Origin: Chromobacterium piscinae
Lineage (GTDB): Bacteria; Pseudomonadota; Gammaproteobacteria; Burkholderiales; Chromobacteriaceae
Direction of reading: 5' to 3'
Assembly: GCF_021129175.1 (NCBI RefSeq)
Contig: NZ_JAJOHV010000016.1
Coordinates: 1-42,650, forward strand
DNA: 42,650 nt
The notes beneath the pieces were generated by a model, which saw only the letters and a list, made by a program, of their open reading frames with translations, was not told where the DNA came from and did not search any database. The position numbers were made by a program, and so were the translations under genes. How positions within the stretch are numbered: the first letter of the stretch is position 1; the number at the start of each line of letters is the position of its first letter. Shown here one piece after another: positions 26,611 to 35,094 of this stretch.

Positions 26611-28224
26611 ATGGCATTCGACGAAAACACCACAGTGCTGATCGTAGACGACGCCCACAGCATGGCGCAGGGCATACGCGCCATCCTGGCGATGGGCGGC
26701 GTCACGCAATCGGAAACCGCCAGCCACGCCGGAGAGGCGCAGAACCGGCTGCGCGGCCGCCGCTACGACGTGGTGCTGTGCGATTACAACCTGGGCCTAG
26801 GCATGAATGGCCAGGAGCTGCTGGAGGCGACCCGGCGCACCGGCGCGCTGCCGTTGTCCACGCTGTGGGTGATGATCACCGGCGAGCGCAACTACGGCCA
26901 GGTGGCCAGCGCCGCCGAACTAGTGCCCGACGACTACATCCTCAAGCCCTTCACCACCCAGCAGCTGCTGGACCGGCTGGAGGCGGCCGCCCGGCGCAAG
27001 GCCTTCCTCGCCCCGGCGCACCGGCTGCTGGACAAGGGCAAGACCGAGCAGGCGATCCAGACCCTGGGCGGGCTGATCGCCGAGGCCGACAGCCGCCAGC
27101 AGCGGCTGGACGCGCAGCGGCTGTGCGGCGAGCTGCTGGCGCGCGAGGGCCTGCACGAGGCGGCGCTGCGGCTCTACCGCGAGGTGCTGTCCAAGGATGA
27201 ACTGCCCTGGGCCAAGATGGGCGTGGCCCGTATCCTGTCCGAACAGGGCGACGGCGGCGGCGCCAATACGCTGCTGGACCAGGTGATCGCCGAAGCGCCG
27301 CGCTACACCGAAGCCTACGACCTCTTGGCGCAGAACCTGACCGACGACGGCAAGTATTCGGACGCCGCCGGCGCGCTGGAAAAGGCGGTGGCGATCTCGC
27401 CGCGCAACTTCAACCGGCTGCACCACTACGGCACCTCGCTGCTGCGCAGCGGCGACGCCACGCGGGCGGTGGAGCCGCTGCAGCGCGCGGTGGACATCGG
27501 CCGCGGCAACAGCTTCTTCGGCCCGGAGGCGATGGTGGATCTGCTGCAGGCGCGCTGCGAAAGCGGCCAGACCCAGCAGCTGGACCGGCTGCAGCACGAC
27601 ATCGCCGCGCGCCAGGGCGAGCTGCCCGGCGGCCCGCTGACGATGGCGGTGTGCCGCGCGCTGACCGCGCTGGCCCAGCAGCGACCGCAACAAGCCGAGA
27701 CCCATCTGGCCGAGGCCGCGGAATGGATACGCGCGCCGGAAACCGACTTCGCCAGCGCGCTGCGTTTCCTGTCGGCAGCGGCCAAGCTGCCCGACGAGCA
27801 TGGCGCCGAGCGCGCGCCGGACTGGGCGCGATCCATCGCGCTGCGCTTCGCCGACAGCCGCCACGAGCTGGGCAGCCTGCTGGAAGTAGCCGCGCCGAGG
27901 CCGGACTGCGGCGACGCGGTGAGCGTCGCCTACGCCGAGCTGCAGGACAAGAGCCGCGCCGCGCTGGAGCAGGCCAACCAGGGCAGGCTGGAAACCGCCG
28001 CCGCGATGCTATACAGCGAGGCGATGCGGACGCTGAACTGCCGACTGGGCCTGTACGGCTGCGCGATGCTGCTGCGCATCGCCGAAAACCGGCAGGAGGC
28101 CGGCCAGGACTACGCCGGCGAGATGCAGAGCCTGCGCGAGCTGCTGCACTGGCTGCCGCACGACAACGAACGGGTGCGCGGCTTCGTCAAGCGCCGCCAG
28201 GCGCTGATCCGCCACGAGGATTGA
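26611..28224 (+). CDS. Response regulator with receiver domain and TPR-rich C-terminus (copy 2)
   Basis: 537 residues, the tandem paralogue of the gene at 24947. The first 120 residues match copy 1 at 78 positions (65%) without a gap, and the TPR part also aligns end to end (for example APRYTEAYDLLAQNLTDDGKYSDAAGALEKAV, QTQQLDRLQ, LHWLPHDNERVRGF). Receiver residues D13/D14, D58, T90 and K112 are intact. The start at 26611 follows GAGAGGCGAT. The copies most likely arose by local duplication and then diverged. Both keep phosphorylation sites, so they may respond to the same kinase. Function unknown. Confidence 0.85.
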   Translation: MAFDENTTVLIVDDAHSMAQGIRAILAMGGVTQSETASHAGEAQNRLRGRRYDVVLCDYNLGLGMNGQELLEATRRTGALPLSTLWVMITGERNYGQVASAAELVPDDYILKPFTTQQLLDRLEAAARRKAFLAPAHRLLDKGKTEQAIQTLGGLIAEADSRQQRLDAQRLCGELLAREGLHEAALRLYREVLSKDELPWAKMGVARILSEQGDGGGANTLLDQVIAEAPRYTEAYDLLAQNLTDDGKYSDAAGALEKAVAISPRNFNRLHHYGTSLLRSGDATRAVEPLQRAVDIGRGNSFFGPEAMVDLLQARCESGQTQQLDRLQHDIAARQGELPGGPLTMAVCRALTALAQQRPQQAETHLAEAAEWIRAPETDFASALRFLSAAAKLPDEHGAERAPDWARSIALRFADSRHELGSLLEVAAPRPDCGDAVSVAYAELQDKSRAALEQANQGRLETAAAMLYSEAMRTLNCRLGLYGCAMLLRIAENRQEAGQDYAGEMQSLRELLHWLPHDNERVRGFVKRRQALIRHED

Positions 28225-28231
28225 GGCCGGC

Positions 28232-28753
28232 ATGCGCGCCTTCCTGGCCTGCCTGCCGCCGCCGGAATGCCTGGCCGGGCTGCAAGCATGGCAGAAGCGC
28301 TTGCGGCGACAGGCCGGCGGCCGCGCGCTTGCCGCGGCCCAACTGCACCTGACCCTGGTTTTCCTGGGAGAACTGACGCCGCTGCGGCTGCAACAGGCCG
28401 CCGACTGCGCCGAACGGGCGGCGGCCAACCTGCCGCCCGCCATCGTGCTGGACGGCTGCGGCAGCTGGCGCGATGTGGGCTGGTGCGGACCGGCCTATCC
28501 GCCGCCGGCGCTGCGCGCGTGGGTGGAAGCATTGAAAACGGAGCTGCGCGCGGCGGGTTTGGCCATCGAGACTCAAGCCTACCGCCCGCACGTGACCTTG
28601 CTGCGCCGCCTGGCGCGGCCGCTGCCGGAACAGGCGCTGCCGCCGTTGACTCTGCCATTGGAGGAAGTGGCGCTGCTGGCGTCCGAGCTGCGCGCCGACG
28701 GCGCCCGCCACTACCGGCTGGACGGCTGGCGCCGTCAGCCCAGGGCCAATTGA
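28232..28753 (+). CDS. thpR: RNA 2',3'-cyclic phosphodiesterase ThpR (LigT family)
   Basis: 173 residues, a 2H phosphoesterase. Both catalytic motifs are present: H-L-T-L (about residue 44, LHLTLVFLG) and H-V-T-L (about residue 116, YRPHVTLLRR). The enzyme opens 2',3'-cyclic phosphates on RNA ends and shows ligase activity in vitro. It starts seven bases after copy 2 of the receiver-TPR protein, so is probably at the end of the pilTU transcript, and is convergent with the AIM24-type gene six bases away. Confidence 0.9.
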   Translation: MRAFLACLPPPECLAGLQAWQKRLRRQAGGRALAAAQLHLTLVFLGELTPLRLQQAADCAERAAANLPPAIVLDGCGSWRDVGWCGPAYPPPALRAWVEALKTELRAAGLAIETQAYRPHVTLLRRLARPLPEQALPPLTLPLEEVALLASELRADGARHYRLDGWRRQPRAN

Positions 28754-28759
28754 CGCGCC

Positions 28760-29545
28760 CTAGTTCTTGTCGCTGAACAAGCCGCCCAGCAGCGAGCCCT
28801 GTTCTTTCGATTCCCCGCCGGCGCGCGGCGCGGCGGCGACGATGCGGTCGGCCAGCCGCGACAGCGGCAGCGACTGCAGCCACACCCGGCCCGGACCGGT
28901 CAGCTTGGCGAAGAACAGCCCCTCGCCGCCGAACAGCGCGCTCTTCAGCTTGCCGACGTACTCGATGTCGAAATCGACGCTGGGCTGGTAAGCCACCACG
29001 CAGCCGGTATCCGCCCGCACCGTCTCGCCCGGCTGCAGCTGCAGCTCGGTCAGCGCGCCGCCGGCATGCAGGAACACGTAGCCGTCGCCCTCCAGCTTCT
29101 GCATGATGAAGCCCTCGCCGCCGAACAGGCCGGTGCCGATGCGCTTCTGCCAGGCCAGACCCAGGCTGACGCCCTTGGCGCCGGCGAGAAAGCTGTCCTT
29201 CTGCGCGTACAGCACGCCACCCAGCTCCAGCAAATGCACCGGCACGATCTTGCCCGGCGTCGCGGCGGCGAAGGCCACCTTGCGCCGGGCATGCGACTGG
29301 TTGGCGAACACCGTGGTGAACACCGATTCGCCGGTCAGCAAGCGCTTGCCGGCGCCCAGCAGCGAGCCGAGCACGCCGCCGTCGCGGCCGGAGCCATCGC
29401 CGAACACGGTGTCCATCACGATGCCGTCCTGCATGTAGTACAGCGCGCCGGCCTCCCCGACCGCGGCCTCGCCCGAGTCCAGCTCCACCTCGACGTACTG
29501 CATGTCGTCGCCGAACACCTGATAGTCGATCACATCCATCGTCAT
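28760..29545 (-). CDS. TIGR00266/AIM24 family protein
   Basis: 261 residues from the ATG at 29545 (AAAGGGGG upstream; a TTG two codons earlier is less likely). The sequence is a beta-rich AIM24-like fold with repeated glycine motifs: EAGALYYMQDGI, GGVLGSLLGAGKRLLTGESVFTTVF, GTGLFGGEGFIMQKLEGDGYVFLHAGG and SALFGGEGLFFAKLTGPGRVWLQSLP. It ends with a flexible GLFSDKN tail. The family is common in bacteria, yeast and archaea but its biochemical role is unsettled. The gene is the last of a minus-strand run behind moaE. Confidence 0.87.
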   Translation of the reverse strand: MTMDVIDYQVFGDDMQYVEVELDSGEAAVGEAGALYYMQDGIVMDTVFGDGSGRDGGVLGSLLGAGKRLLTGESVFTTVFANQSHARRKVAFAAATPGKIVPVHLLELGGVLYAQKDSFLAGAKGVSLGLAWQKRIGTGLFGGEGFIMQKLEGDGYVFLHAGGALTELQLQPGETVRADTGCVVAYQPSVDFDIEYVGKLKSALFGGEGLFFAKLTGPGRVWLQSLPLSRLADRIVAAAPRAGGESKEQGSLLGGLFSDKN

Positions 29546-29570
29546 GCCCAACCCCCTTTGAAATCGCCGA

Positions 29571-30047
29571 TCAAGCCTGGCCGGCTGGATCGTCCCAGCG
29601 CGCCGCAGCCGCCTCGTCGCTGGCCTTGGCGTCCACCCAGTGGCGGCTGCCGTCGGCCAGAATCTCGCATTTCCAGAACGGCGCCTGCCGCTTCAGATAG
29701 TCCATCAGGAAGGACGCGGCCTCGAAGGCGTCGCGGCGGTGGCCGCTGGCCGTCACCACCAGCACGATATCGTCGCCCAGCGCCAGCCGGCCGACGCGGT
29801 GGATCAGCGTCACCCCCTTCAGCGACCAGCGCTGGCGCGCCTCGCAGACGATGTCGGCCAGCGCCTTCTCGGTCATGCCCGGATAATGCTCGAGCTCCAG
29901 CGCCACCACATCCTGGCGGTCGCCGTAGTCGCGCACCAGGCCGGTGAAGCTGACCACCGCGCCGCAGGCCGGATTGGCCGACCAGCGCCTGACCTCGGCG
30001 CCGACGTCGAAGTCCTCAGTCTGCACCCGGATATGGTTGACGGTCAT
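29571..30047 (-). CDS. moaE: Molybdopterin synthase catalytic subunit MoaE
   Basis: 158 residues. With MoaD it adds sulfur to precursor Z to form molybdopterin. Seen are GAVVSFTGLVRD, LELEHYPGMTEKAL, the conserved HRVGRLALGDDIVLVVTASGHRRDAFEA and the catalytic-Lys region YLKRQAPFWKCE. The start codon is one base after the moaD stop (TGAGATG), so the subunits are coupled. SorA in this window is one possible user of the cofactor. Confidence 0.95.
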   Translation of the reverse strand: MTVNHIRVQTEDFDVGAEVRRWSANPACGAVVSFTGLVRDYGDRQDVVALELEHYPGMTEKALADIVCEARQRWSLKGVTLIHRVGRLALGDDIVLVVTASGHRRDAFEAASFLMDYLKRQAPFWKCEILADGSRHWVDAKASDEAAAARWDDPAGQA

Positions 30048-30048
30048 C

Positions 30049-30300
30049 TCAGCCCCCGGTCACTGGCGGGAACACCGCCACTTCGTCGCCATCGGCCAGC
30101 GGCGTGTCCGGCCTCGCCATCTCCTGGTTCACCGCCACCCGGAACACCTTGTCCGCGGCCAACTCCAGCGCCCAGGACTGGCCGCGCTGGCGCAGCTCGG
30201 CCAGCAGCTCGGCCACATTGGCCGCCTCGCTGTCCAATTGCTCGCTCTCCACACCCAGCGTCTCGCGCAGCCGGGCGAAATACAGCAGGCTCAATTTCAT
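30049..30300 (-). CDS. moaD: Molybdopterin synthase sulfur carrier subunit MoaD
   Basis: 83 residues with a ubiquitin-like fold ending in the invariant Gly-Gly (VFPPVTGG), where the thiocarboxylate forms. MKLSLLYFARLRETLG and LADGDEVAVFPPV match the family. The start is set at 30300, with AGGAGGGACCC upstream. The long in-frame extension to 30375 carries no family sequence. It is immediately followed by moaE; moaA and moaC are not in the window. Confidence 0.94.
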   Translation of the reverse strand: MKLSLLYFARLRETLGVESEQLDSEAANVAELLAELRQRGQSWALELAADKVFRVAVNQEMARPDTPLADGDEVAVFPPVTGG

Positions 30301-30390
30301 GGGTCCCTCCTGATTCTTGATCCGAATACCGGCAGTGTATGCAAACCGCCGGGCCGGGCCAATGCCGGCGCGCAAACATCGCTCATTGGC

Positions 30391-30417
30391 AAAAAAAAAC
30401 CCGCCGCGAGGGCGGGT
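30391..30417 (-). terminator. Strong intrinsic terminator (candidate sRNA and fba)
   Basis: On the minus strand ACCCGCC (30417-30411) pairs with GGCGGGT (30405-30399) and is followed by a run of nine T. It ends the candidate sRNA and also any transcript reading on from fba. Confidence 0.9.
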
Positions 30418-30495
30418 AGGGCAGTCTGCATGGCAACCGGCGTCGCTCGGATGAGCCTAGGCCGGTGTGCATACGAATCCCATTCCTGAAATGAC
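30391..30495 (-). ncRNA. Candidate small RNA, about 105 nt, between fba and moaD
   Basis: A complete small transcription unit is visible on the minus strand in the 287-base gap: a promoter (30530-30502), a predicted start near 30495, a stem in which ACCGGC pairs with GCCGGT (plus 30461-30466 and 30436-30441) with an inner GCTC/GAGC pair, and a strong terminator with a nine-base T-run. There is no credible coding frame longer than eight codons. It does not match a known family I can name (not 6S or tmRNA). It could instead be the processed 3' end of the fba message. Confidence 0.5.
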
Positions 30496-30501
30496 AAATG
30501 A

Positions 30502-30530
30502 ATTATTGCTTCCCAGGCAAAGCCTTGCAA
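30502..30530 (-). promoter_or_regulatory. Predicted sigma-70 promoter of the candidate sRNA
   Basis: On the minus strand TTGCAA (30530-30525), a 17-base spacer and AATAAT (30507-30502; five of six consensus). It lies 58 bases past the fba stop, where no other gene start would use it except moaD 200 bases on, behind the terminator. Confidence 0.5.
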
Positions 30531-30587
30531 GCGCTTTTACATCTTGCTTACAAAGCCTGCCCCGCCTCATTCATCGTCATCCGGCGC

Positions 30588-31652
30588 TCAACGCACGATT
30601 TGCGCGAGCTCGCCCTTCAGGTATTTATTGGCCATCGAGTCCAGATTGATGGCCTTGATCTTGCTCGCCTGGCCGGCGGAGCCGAAAGCCTCGTAGCGGG
30701 CGATACAGATGTCGCGCATCGCTTCGATGGTCTTGGCCAAGTATTTGCGCGGGTCGAACTCGGCCGGGTTCTTGGCCATGAACTGGCGGATGGCGCCGGT
30801 GGACGCCAGGCGCAGGTCGGTGTCGATGTTCACCTTGCGCACGCCGTGCTTGATGCCCTCGACGATCTCCTCAACCGGCACGCCGTAGGTTTCGCCCAGG
30901 TCGCCGCCGTATTGGTTGATGATCTGCAGCCATTCTTGCGGCACGCTGGACGAGCCGTGCATCACCAGGTGGGTATTGGGGATGCGGGCGTGGATTTCCT
31001 TGATGCGGTCGATGCGCAGCACGTCGCCGGTGGGCTTCTTGCTGAACTTGTACGCGCCGTGGCTGGTGCCGATGGCGATGGCCAGCGCGTCCACGCCGGT
31101 GTCCTTGACGAAGCGGGCGGCTTCTTCCGGGTCGGTCAACAGCTGGCTGTGGTCGAGCACGCCCTCGGCGCCGACGCCGTCTTCCTCGCCGGCCATGCCG
31201 GTTTCCAGGCTGCCCAGGCAGCCGATCTCGCCTTCCACCGACACGCCGCAGGCGTGGGCGAAGTTGACCACGGTGCGGGTGACGCCGACGTTGTAGTCGT
31301 AGTCGGCCGGGGTCTTGCCGTCGGACTTCAGCGAGCCGTCCATCATCACCGAGGAGAAACCCAGCTGGATCGAGCGCTGGCAGACGTCCGGGCTGGTGCC
31401 GTGGTCCTGGTGCATCACCACCGGGATGTGCGGGAATTCTTCGATCGCGGCCAGGATCATGTGGCGCAGGAAGGGGGCGCCGGCGTATTTGCGGGCGCCG
31501 GCCGAAGCCTGCACGATCACCGGCGCGTCGACCTTGTCGGCAGCTTCCATGATGGCGCGCATCTGCTCCAGGTTGTTGACGTTGAAGGCCGGCAGGCCGT
31601 AACTGTATTCAGCCGCGTGGTCCAGCAGCTGGCGCATGGAAACGAGTGCCAT
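30588..31652 (-). CDS. fba: Class II fructose-bisphosphate aldolase Fba
   Basis: 354 residues, the class II, Calvin-type (CbbA-like) subgroup common in betaproteobacteria. It interconverts fructose 1,6-bisphosphate with DHAP and glyceraldehyde 3-phosphate. The first zinc-site signature VVMHQDHG, the second [20 protein letters not shown], and the closing [15 protein letters not shown] are present. The start at 31652 has GGAG eight to ten bases upstream; the five-residue extension is not used in the family. A hairpin lies in its leader. It closes the tkt-gap-pgk cluster. Confidence 0.96.
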   Translation of the reverse strand: MALVSMRQLLDHAAEYSYGLPAFNVNNLEQMRAIMEAADKVDAPVIVQASAGARKYAGAPFLRHMILAAIEEFPHIPVVMHQDHGTSPDVCQRSIQLGFSSVMMDGSLKSDGKTPADYDYNVGVTRTVVNFAHACGVSVEGEIGCLGSLETGMAGEEDGVGAEGVLDHSQLLTDPEEAARFVKDTGVDALAIAIGTSHGAYKFSKKPTGDVLRIDRIKEIHARIPNTHLVMHGSSSVPQEWLQIINQYGGDLGETYGVPVEEIVEGIKHGVRKVNIDTDLRLASTGAIRQFMAKNPAEFDPRKYLAKTIEAMRDICIARYEAFGSAGQASKIKAINLDSMANKYLKGELAQIVR

Positions 31653-31669
31653 GAATCTCTCCCTCATAA

Positions 31670-31688
31670 GCCCCGCGCTTCGCGGGGC
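31670..31688 (-). promoter_or_regulatory. Stable hairpin in the fba leader
   Basis: GCCCCGCG (31670-31677) and CGCGGGGC (31681-31688) are perfect complements with a three-base loop, ending 17 bases before the fba ATG. It would sit just upstream of the ribosome site, and may protect the 5' end or affect translation. No T-run follows. Confidence 0.4.
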
Positions 31689-31695
31689 CGGTTCG

Positions 31696-31731
31696 AAAAA
31701 AACGGCTGACGATGGTCGAATCGGCAGCCGT
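31696..31731 (-). terminator. Intrinsic terminator after the LysE-type gene
   Basis: On the minus strand ACGGCTG (31731-31725) pairs with CAGCCGT (31708-31702), with an inner CGA/TCG pair, followed by a seven-base T-run. It separates the exporter transcript from fba. Confidence 0.8.
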
Positions 31732-31736
31732 GATGC

Positions 31737-32366
31737 TTATTGTCGAGACAGGCCGGTCAGCAGCAGGCCGGCGCCGACGAAGGCGCCGCCGCTGAAGCGG
31801 TTGACCAGCCGCAGCCGGCGCGCGCTGTTCAGCCAGCGGGCGAGCCGGGCGCCGCCGCTGGCGTAGCTCAGCTGCCAGCTCGACTCGATCAGGTAGAAGG
31901 TGGCCGCCAGGATGGCCAATTGCGGCCCCTGCGGCTGATGCGCGTTCATGAATTGCGGGAACAGCGCGGTGAAGAAGATGAAGGCCTTGGGGTTGCTCAT
32001 CGCCACCAGGAAACCGCGGCGGAACAAGGCCCACGGGCCATGCTTGTCGCTGTCGTCCTCGCGCAGCTCGGCCACCGGCTGCGGCAGGCTGCGCCAGGTC
32101 TTGATTCCCAGATAGACCAAGTACAGCGCGCCGGCGTATTTGACGATGGAGAACAGCAACTCGGACGTCGCCAGCAGCGCGCCCAGGCCGGCCACCGAGC
32201 CCAGCATGATCAGGCCCAGCGCGGTCATCAGCCCGAAACAGGTCATCAGCGTGCGGCGCACGCCGTAATGGATGCCGTGCGTCATCGCCAGCAGCATATT
32301 GGGGCCGGGCGTGGCGGAAACGAAGAACACGGTGGTGACGAACAACAACCAGGTTTGCAGCGACAT
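31737..32366 (-). CDS. LysE/RhtB family amino acid exporter
   Basis: 209 residues and six predicted membrane helices. The N-terminal FVSATPGPNMLLAMTHGIHYG is the LysE/RhtB signature, and WRSLPQP and FRRGFLVAMSNPKAFIFFTALFPQF are typical mid-protein segments. It probably exports amino acids or homoserine lactones by proton exchange, as RhtB proteins do; the substrate is unknown. AGGAG lies six bases before the ATG at 32366. It sits between pgk and fba, where pyruvate kinase is found in many relatives, and has its own terminator. Confidence 0.9.
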   Translation of the reverse strand: MSLQTWLLFVTTVFFVSATPGPNMLLAMTHGIHYGVRRTLMTCFGLMTALGLIMLGSVAGLGALLATSELLFSIVKYAGALYLVYLGIKTWRSLPQPVAELREDDSDKHGPWALFRRGFLVAMSNPKAFIFFTALFPQFMNAHQPQGPQLAILAATFYLIESSWQLSYASGGARLARWLNSARRLRLVNRFSGGAFVGAGLLLTGLSRQ

Positions 32367-32468
32367 CACATTCTCCTGCTGGGGGGATACCCGCCAGTAT
32401 AACGGAGCGGCCGCCTCAAGCGGCTGGTCATGGGCCCGCGGTACGCCAAAATAGCCATTTTCTTCAAG

Positions 32469-32493
32469 CGCATGGCGGCCACGCCGCCATGCG
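32469..32493 (-). terminator. Hairpin after pgk, probable terminator
   Basis: CGCATGGCGGC (32469-32479) and GCCGCCATGCG (32483-32493) are perfect 11-base complements with a three-base loop, 12 bases past the pgk stop. T residues follow only after an A-rich stretch (CTATTTT), so it is not a classical terminator. Confidence 0.5.
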
Positions 32494-32504
32494 ATCCTTC
32501 TCTT

Positions 32505-33680
32505 TTAGCCCGCGCGCTCGGCCAGGATGGCCACCGCCGGCAGCTCCTTGCCTTCCAGGAATTCCAGGAAGGCGCCGCCGCCGGTGGAGATGTAGCTGAT
32601 GCGCTCGGTGATGCCGTATTTGGCGATCGCCGCCAGCGTGTCGCCGCCGCCGGCGATCGAGAACGCCTTGGACTCGGCGATGGCCTGAGCCAGCGTCTTG
32701 GTGCCGTTGCCGAACTGGTCGAACTCGAACACGCCGACCGGGCCGTTCCACACCACGGTGCCGGCCTGGGCGATGATGCCGGCCAGTTGCTGGGCGGAAT
32801 CCGGGCCGATGTCGAGGATCATGTCGTCGGCGGCCACTTCGGCCACGTTCTTGGTCGTCGCGGCGGCGGTCTCGGCGAATTCCTTGGCGCACACCACGTC
32901 GGCTGGCAGCGGCACGTCGCCGCCGCGGGCGCGGATCTTGGCGATCACGCGCTTCGCGTCTTCCACTAGCTCGGCCTCGGCCAGCGATTTGCCGATGGCC
33001 TTGCCCTCGGCCAGCAGGAAGGTGTTGGCGATGCCGCCGCCGACGATCAGTTGGTCCACCTTGTCGGCCAGCGCTTCCAGGATGGTCAGCTTGGTCGATA
33101 CCTTGGAGCCGGCGACGATGGCCACCAGCGGGCGGGCCGGCGCCTGCAGCGCCTTGGAGAGCGCGTCCAGCTCGGCCGACAGCAGCAGGCCGGCGCAAGC
33201 CACCGGCGCGAACTTGGCCACCGCGTGGGTGGAAGCTTCGGCGCGGTGCGAAGTGCCGAAGGCGTCGTGGACGAAGACGTCGCACAGCGCGGCGTAGGCG
33301 CGGCCCAGTTCGTCGTTGTTCTTCTTCTCGCCCTTGTTCAGGCGCACGTTCTCCAGCATCGCCACCTCGCCCGGCGCCAGCTCGACGCCGGCGTGGAAGT
33401 CGGCGATCAGGCGCACCGGCTTGCCCAGCAGCTCGGACAGGCGGGCCACCACCGGCGCCAGGCTGTCTTCCGGCTTCGGCTCGCCCTCGGTCGGACGGCC
33501 CAGATGGGTCATCAGCAGCACGGCGGCGCCGGCTTTCAGGCAGTGCTCGATGGTGGGCAGGCTCGCGCGGATGCGGGTGTCGTCGCCGATCACGCCGTTC
33601 TTCAGCGGCACGTTCATGTCCACGCGGATCAGCGCGCGCTTGCCGGAAAGATTCTGTTCGGAGAGTTTGTTGAATTTCAT
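32505..33680 (-). CDS. pgk: Phosphoglycerate kinase Pgk
   Basis: 391 residues. It transfers phosphate between 1,3-bisphosphoglycerate and ADP. Seen are [15 protein letters not shown] at the N-terminus, [25 protein letters not shown], the hinge [14 protein letters not shown], the nucleotide loops [26 protein letters not shown] and [13 protein letters not shown]. The start at 33680 ([10 protein letters not shown]) is standard; the longer frame upstream is not protein-like. It has a 309-base leader, so is likely transcribed at least partly independently of gap. Confidence 0.97.
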   Translation of the reverse strand: MKFNKLSEQNLSGKRALIRVDMNVPLKNGVIGDDTRIRASLPTIEHCLKAGAAVLLMTHLGRPTEGEPKPEDSLAPVVARLSELLGKPVRLIADFHAGVELAPGEVAMLENVRLNKGEKKNNDELGRAYAALCDVFVHDAFGTSHRAEASTHAVAKFAPVACAGLLLSAELDALSKALQAPARPLVAIVAGSKVSTKLTILEALADKVDQLIVGGGIANTFLLAEGKAIGKSLAEAELVEDAKRVIAKIRARGGDVPLPADVVCAKEFAETAAATTKNVAEVAADDMILDIGPDSAQQLAGIIAQAGTVVWNGPVGVFEFDQFGNGTKTLAQAIAESKAFSIAGGGDTLAAIAKYGITERISYISTGGGAFLEFLEGKELPAVAILAERAG

Positions 33681-33989
33681 CGTTTCACTCGCTCGGTTGG
33701 ATGCGGAACGGTCCGGCAAGCGGCGGGCCGCCAGTCTTGCGGAACAGGCTAGGGCGAAACCACGGGCAATCCTTTTTCGACGCGCGGGCTGTCGCAAAAT
33801 TTCCCGTCCGCTGCCGCCGTATCCGGCGCGCTGGGCGCGCTAACCGGTGATCGCCCCTATCCGGCAGTGTATGCCGATCAGGCGGCGTCACTTTAACACC
33901 AATCAAATTTTTTGCGCGCTCTATGTAACAAAACAACAGGGCGAATGGCATGAAACCACCGCCCGCCCCGCCGTTCTGCGCCGTCCGCC
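33681..33989 (-). other. Gap-pgk intergenic leader with hairpins, no gene
   Basis: 309 bases between the gap stop and pgk start. On the minus strand, an AT-rich patch (about 33895-33940) may hold a pgk promoter, but no good hexamer pair is evident. GGCA-TACAC-TGCC and GCGCGC-CCA-GCGCGC hairpins follow. I recognise no riboswitch or attenuator and no gene. Confidence 0.5.
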
Positions 33990-35000
33990 TCAGCGGCCGA
34001 ACATCGCGCGCGCGGTGCGCAGCATCTGGCAGCTGAAGCCCCACTCGTTGTCGTACCAGGCCAATACCTTGACCAGGTTGCCGCCGGTCACCTTGGTCAG
34101 CGTGGAGTCGAAGGTGGACGCTTCCTCGGTGTGGTTGAAGTCTCCGGACACCAGCGGCAGGGTGTTGAAGCCCAGGATGCCCTTCATGCTGCCGTTGGCC
34201 GCGCCTTGCAGGATCTCGTTGATCTCGTCCTTGCAGGTGTCGCGCATCGCGGTGAAGGTCAGGTCCACCAGCGACACGTTGATGGTCGGCACGCGCACCG
34301 CGAAGCCATCCAGCTTGCCCTTCAGCTCCGGCAGCACCAGGCCGACGGCCTTGGCCGCGCCGGTCTTGGTGGGGATCATGTTGTCGGTGGCGGAACGGGC
34401 GCGACGCAGGTCCTTGTGCTTGACGTCGGTCAGCACCTGGTCGTTGGTGAAGGCGTGGATGGTGGTCATCAGGCCCTTCTTGATGCCGATCGCGTCGTTC
34501 AGCGCCTTGGCCACCGGCGCCAGGCAGTTGGTGGTGCAACTGGCGTTGGACACCACAGTCATCTCAGGCGTCAGCGTGTCGTGATTGACGCCGTAGACGA
34601 TGGTGGCGTCGACATCATCGCCGCCCGGCGCGGAGATCAGCACTTTCTTGGCCCCGGCCGCGAGGTGGGCCTGGCACTTCTCCTTGGTGGTGAAGGCGCC
34701 GGTGCATTCCAACACCAGGTCGACTTCCAGCGCCTTCCACGGCAGCTCGGCCGGGTTGCGAGTGCTGAAGAACGGAATCTTGTCGCCATTCAGGATCAGG
34801 TGTTCGCCATCCTGCTCGACGCTGCCGGGGAAACGGCCGTGCACGGTGTCGAACTGGGTCAGGTGGGCATTGATGTTCAGGTCGCCGGAGGCGTTGACCG
34901 CCACCACCTTGAAGTCGTCGTGCAACTTGTTTTCGTAGATGGCGCGCAGAACTTGGCGGCCGATGCGGCCGTAACCGTTGATGGCGAGGCGGATGGTCAT
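33990..35000 (-). CDS. gap: Type I glyceraldehyde-3-phosphate dehydrogenase
   Basis: 336 residues. It oxidises glyceraldehyde 3-phosphate with NAD(P) and phosphate to 1,3-bisphosphoglycerate. The NAD-binding [14 protein letters not shown] is at residues 7-20, the catalytic Cys in [12 protein letters not shown] (about residue 158), then [22 protein letters not shown]-like [13 protein letters not shown] and [13 protein letters not shown] at the end. The leader holds a perfect palindrome (35026-35045), and the tkt terminator lies just upstream, so gap has its own regulated promoter region. Confidence 0.96.
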   Translation of the reverse strand: MTIRLAINGYGRIGRQVLRAIYENKLHDDFKVVAVNASGDLNINAHLTQFDTVHGRFPGSVEQDGEHLILNGDKIPFFSTRNPAELPWKALEVDLVLECTGAFTTKEKCQAHLAAGAKKVLISAPGGDDVDATIVYGVNHDTLTPEMTVVSNASCTTNCLAPVAKALNDAIGIKKGLMTTIHAFTNDQVLTDVKHKDLRRARSATDNMIPTKTGAAKAVGLVLPELKGKLDGFAVRVPTINVSLVDLTFTAMRDTCKDEINEILQGAANGSMKGILGFNTLPLVSGDFNHTEEASTFDSTLTKVTGGNLVKVLAWYDNEWGFSCQMLRTARAMFGR

Positions 35001-35025
35001 GCTTCTCTCTTCTCCAGGGTACTGA

Positions 35026-35045
35026 ATGTAGTGGCGGCACTACAT
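35026..35045. promoter_or_regulatory. Perfect palindromic operator candidate upstream of gap
   Basis: ATGTAGTG-GCGG-CACTACAT: eight-base arms with a four-base centre, 26 bases before the gap ATG and nine bases from the tkt terminator. Half-sites TGTAGT/ACTACA resemble those reported for HexR, a central-carbon regulator, but the spacing is wider than the usual HexR palindrome. Alternatively it is a leader hairpin. Confidence 0.5.
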
Positions 35046-35053
35046 GGCACGGC

Positions 35054-35085
35054 AAAAAAAGACCACCGAGTCGCCCCGGTGGTCT
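35054..35085 (-). terminator. Intrinsic terminator after tkt
   Basis: On the minus strand AGACCACCG (35085-35077) pairs with CGGTGGTCT (35068-35060), followed by a seven-base T-run. It lies ten bases past the tkt stop. Confidence 0.92.
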
Positions 35086-35094
35086 GTTTACGTC

